Shown here one piece after another: positions 54,921 through 56,821 of a stretch of 56,821 nt of DNA (positions are counted from its first letter, which is position 1; each line of letters starts with the position of its first letter). Below the pieces are notes generated by a model. The model searched no databases and was not told where the DNA came from. It saw nothing but the letters and a program-made list of their open reading frames with translations. Source of the stretch: Bacteroidaceae bacterium (GTDB lineage: Bacteria; Bacteroidota; Bacteroidia; Bacteroidales; Bacteroidaceae). The position numbers and the translations under genes were made by a program. The stretch spans positions 1-56,821 of the forward strand of contig JAGAAS010000077.1 in assembly GCA_017615125.1 (NCBI GenBank). Direction: 5' to 3'.

Positions 54921-55853
54921 CTAATAAATGGTGCGGGGAGCCGCGCCAAGTTCTTTTACCCACTGGAGCACAAGAGATGCAGGGACCGTAATGCGCTGAT
55001 TGTCGAAGTTATACACCATATCAGCTCCCTGCGAGGCTGCATTAGTAAGATAGGCGTATTCCCAAGAACGCAAGCCGTGATGAAACTCATTGTAAAGCCA
55101 ACGAGCATCACGTCCCGAGAGGGTTACTATCTGCCCGTCAAACGAATAAACGACGTTCTGATCTTTTTCCGCCTTTTCCGCAAGCAGCTTCTTGACGAAG
55201 TACTTCAGTTCCGAAGCATAAGCCGTATTATATCTGTCGATACGGAAGCTATGCGTCATTCCCACAAGCTGCTCAAAAGAAATCTCGCTCGATGATGTAG
55301 GCCCTCCAGAAGCAAGCACCGTTGCCAAGCCCAAGCTATTGTCGTAGATATGCCATTTGTCAACGACAGGAATATATACGTTGACGAGATTGTCGATTCC
55401 AGCAATATAACGTCTACGCACATCACGTTCAGGCACAAAATGTCCTCCTTCCTGCACTCGCTGCTGCACACGCGCCACAGCCTGATCGGCATTCGGAAGC
55501 CAGAAGAAAAAGAGCTCCACGCGGAATCCGTGCTCGTGGGCACGCTCGGCAAGGTTGTGGCGCGCATTCCCCGAGAGCGTCGTCTCGATACAAAAGCTCT
55601 TGTGCCCGCGCAGATGCACCTCGAACGACTCGCTGTTGACGCGCCCTGCCTGGAAGCGCACGCTATAGGGGTCCTCAGGGCGCAAGGCGTAGGCGACGTC
55701 ATCGGCATTCAGATAGTCGGGATTGCCCAGTTGCTTGCCCAAAAGCGTGCGGAAGGCAGTTGTCTTGCCCGCACCGTTACAGCCTGCCACGATGTAGAGA
55801 GTACGGTGCCGGAAAAGATGGACTATCTTGCGCTGGAAAGCGGACTTCTTCAT
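54921..55853 (-). CDS. Zeta-toxin-like P-loop kinase with duplicated C-terminal motif
   Basis: A 310-residue protein. The N-terminal 190 residues match zeta-toxin/PezT-type kinases: Walker A GCNGAGKT (24-31), LNADDVA (D51, D52), FCIETTLSG, and RVQEGGHFVPERDVRRRY with the arginines that position ATP. True zeta toxins phosphorylate UDP-GlcNAc. Here no epsilon-like antitoxin gene is adjacent. The C-terminal region contains two copies of a short motif, VYSFDGQIVTLSGRDARWLY and VYNFDNQRITVPASLVLQWV, about 45 residues apart, not known to me. The divergent neighbour is the methionine sulfoxide reductase gene. Confidence 0.8.
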   Translation of the reverse strand: MKKSAFQRKIVHLFRHRTLYIVAGCNGAGKTTAFRTLLGKQLGNPDYLNADDVAYALRPEDPYSVRFQAGRVNSESFEVHLRGHKSFCIETTLSGNARHNLAERAHEHGFRVELFFFWLPNADQAVARVQQRVQEGGHFVPERDVRRRYIAGIDNLVNVYIPVVDKWHIYDNSLGLATVLASGGPTSSSEISFEQLVGMTHSFRIDRYNTAYASELKYFVKKLLAEKAEKDQNVVYSFDGQIVTLSGRDARWLYNEFHHGLRSWEYAYLTNAASQGADMVYNFDNQRITVPASLVLQWVKELGAAPRTIY

Positions 55854-55949
55854 AACGGGATGCGCTTTTTACGATGCGAAGATAAGAAAAAATCGGCACA
55901 CGCCAACAATCTGCCCCATAAACTTGGCATTTTCTCCTATTTTTATGCT

Positions 55950-55957
55950 TATCTTTG
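55950..55957 (+). promoter_or_regulatory. -7 box of the fRMsr gene promoter
   Basis: TATCTTTG, 78 bases upstream of the ATG at 56036. It overlaps an upstream in-frame ATG at 55955, which was therefore rejected as the start. Confidence 0.5.
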
Positions 55958-56035
55958 CCGGGCAGACGAAAAGGAACCATCCGTACTGGAGCTATTTCCC
56001 CTTTCCGAAAAGAAACATTCAACCCACATCGCCCT

Positions 56036-56482
56036 ATGAAATCCAAATCTGAAACCTACGCGCTTCTCTACCAACAAGCATGCTCCCTCGCTGAAGGCGA
56101 AAACGACTCCATCGCCCTTATGGCCAACATTGCCGCCCTTCTCCACGAAGGCATGCACTTCTGGTGGACAGGTTGGTATCGTGTGAAGGAGAGCATGCTG
56201 GTGCTCGGCCCCTTCCAAGGTCCTCTCGCCTGCACGCGCATCCCCTTTGGAAAAGGTGTATGCGGAACAGCCTGGAAGGAGCGGAAAACACAGGTGGTTC
56301 CCGACGTTGAGCAGTTCCCCGGGCACATTGCCTGCAGCAGCGCCTCAAAGAGCGAGATTGTCGTACCAGTAATGAAGGAAGGAGAAGTCATTGCCGTCCT
56401 AGACATCGACAGCGAGTTCCTCAACACCTTCGACGACACCGACCGTGAATGGCTTGAGCAAATAGCAGGGCTGCTGAAATAG
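56036..56482 (+). CDS. msrC: Free methionine-R-sulfoxide reductase (GAF domain)
   Basis: A 148-residue GAF-domain enzyme. The three redox cysteines C66 (GPLACTRI), C76 (GKGVCGTAW) and C100 (GHIACSSAS) have exactly the 10- and 24-residue spacing of E. coli fRMsr (C84, C94, C118). WWTGWYR, FQGPLACTRIPFGKGVCG and VAVLDID-like VIAVLDIDSEF are family blocks. It reduces free L-methionine-(R)-S-oxide in the cytoplasm. Confidence 0.93.
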   Translation: MKSKSETYALLYQQACSLAEGENDSIALMANIAALLHEGMHFWWTGWYRVKESMLVLGPFQGPLACTRIPFGKGVCGTAWKERKTQVVPDVEQFPGHIACSSASKSEIVVPVMKEGEVIAVLDIDSEFLNTFDDTDREWLEQIAGLLK

Positions 56483-56506
56483 CTCCTCGGGCGCGTCTGA
56501 AAGAGG

Positions 56507-56526
56507 ATGCCGAGCGTTTTCGGCAT
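56507..56526 (+). terminator. Weak terminator after the fRMsr gene
   Basis: ATGCCGA (56507-56513) pairs with TCGGCAT (56520-56526), 6-base loop, followed by TTTAAT. It lies 25 bases past the stop codon. Confidence 0.5.
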
Positions 56527-56579
56527 TTTAATCTGGGAAAACCCACCTGCTGCATAATCGCCCTTCCCGACTTGGATTA

Positions 56580-56677
56580 CAGCAAAGAAACGGGAGAAGA
56601 AATCACTTCTTCCCCCGTTCCAACCTTAAAAACTCACCTTAGCTTGAATTACTACATTCCGTTATGAAAAAACTTTA
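56580..56677 (-). ncRNA. Possible small RNA, leftward, about 95 nt
   Basis: On the minus strand a TATCTTTG -7 box (56684-56691) is followed by about 60 non-coding bases and then a strong hairpin: ACGGGGGAAGAA (plus 56607-56618) pairs with TTCTTCTCCCGT (plus 56590-56601), complete when one G-U pair is allowed, followed by TTCTTTG. No gene on the minus strand follows for 700 bases. A promoter and terminator about 90 bases apart with no reading frame between suggest a small RNA. I do not recognise the family, and a leader cannot be excluded. Confidence 0.4.
56590..56618 (-). terminator. Hairpin terminator of the possible small RNA
   Basis: Twelve paired positions around a 5-base loop (GTGAT in RNA sense). 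The single A/C mismatch on the plus strand becomes G-U on the minus strand, which points to function in the leftward transcript. Confidence 0.55.
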
Positions 56678-56821
56678 CCGATGCAAAGATATTTCATACG
56701 GAAGACACCAAGAGGGACTTTTTTGCGCAAAAGGAGGATTTTTTCACTTTTTGGTGCCAACCAACCGAAAATTGCAGAAAATGCACAAGAATAGAGAAAT
56801 ACATCCTATAGACAAGACAAG

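Noticed and set aside
54921-55853. Epsilon/zeta toxin-antitoxin system
   Set aside because: No small antitoxin gene lies on either side; the neighbours are relA and the fRMsr gene on other transcripts.
56664-56821. Open frame on the plus strand starting MKKLYRCKD and running off the window edge
   Set aside because: 53 codons without stop, but it lies over a minus-strand promoter box, is low in complexity and has no recognisable family; too little is visible to call a gene.

Overview
The window is chromosomal DNA from a member of the Bacteroidales, most likely a Prevotellaceae-type organism. Evidence: promoters are of the Bacteroidetes sigma-ABfr type (TTTG, about 19 bases, then TAnnTTTG) in front of many genes; a secreted pectate lyase ends in a type IX secretion sorting domain; a V-type ATPase operon contains a DUF2764 subunit; glycogen is made by a GT3-type synthase; and there is a Fib_succ_major lipoprotein. 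I see no phage, integrase, transposase or CRISPR array. The genes are mostly core metabolism; the unusual content lies in repeated DNA between genes and in a few uncharacterised proteins.

Layout. 1-4916 (leftward): start of an L-threonine dehydrogenase gene (cut by the window edge), alpha-glucan phosphorylase and GT3 glycogen synthase. 5083-5727: nitroreductase-like protein. 5919-13638 (leftward): V-type ATPase operon in the order E, DUF2764, A, B, D, I, K. 13639-14440: gene-free stretch with a long inverted repeat. 14441-15282: truncated YdeI-like gene overlapping a GNAT acetyltransferase. 15417-20157 (leftward): second glycogen operon (debranching enzyme, GT4 glycosyltransferase, GH57 amylase-like protein). 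20343-22787: fused NfnAB/SudAB-like flavoprotein. 22800-26363 (leftward): membrane polyferredoxin, ferredoxin-type aldo/keto reductase and a lipoprotein. 26451-29994: eda and kdgK divergent from uxaA (galacturonate/altronate breakdown); the pectate lyase at 32225-33985 would supply the substrate. 30173-31994: rsmG, a metallo-beta-lactamase fold hydrolase and a thioesterase. 34241-36430: aspS and tRNA-Pro(TGG). 36571-40628 (leftward): outer-membrane porin, SSS symporter, serine hydrolase. 40783-41886: two paralogous outer-membrane proteins. 42526-47363 (rightward): pyrB, pyrI, flavin reductase, outer-membrane barrel, His-rich membrane protein, udk, lytic transglycosylase. 47383-50732 (leftward): thrA followed by a translationally coupled RecB-type nuclease. 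50880-54851: radA and relA. 54921-56482: zeta-toxin-like kinase divergent from free-methionine sulfoxide reductase. A possible small RNA lies at the right end.

The strongest candidates for something undescribed are two families of interspersed repeats. Family A, with cores GAGAAGG and TCTCGCCGTATGAAG, occurs at eight loci; seven are intergenic and one is translated in frame as the linker of the NfnAB-like fusion. Family P carries a complete sigma-ABfr promoter plus decayed copies of its -7 box folded into hairpins, and sits in front of pyrB, aspS and, in short form, the YdeI-like gene. Also notable are a GH57 protein whose two expected catalytic residues are replaced, a stand-alone zeta-like kinase with a duplicated C-terminal motif, a lone RecB-type nuclease coupled to thrA, and a two-TM protein with 17 histidines in its tail.
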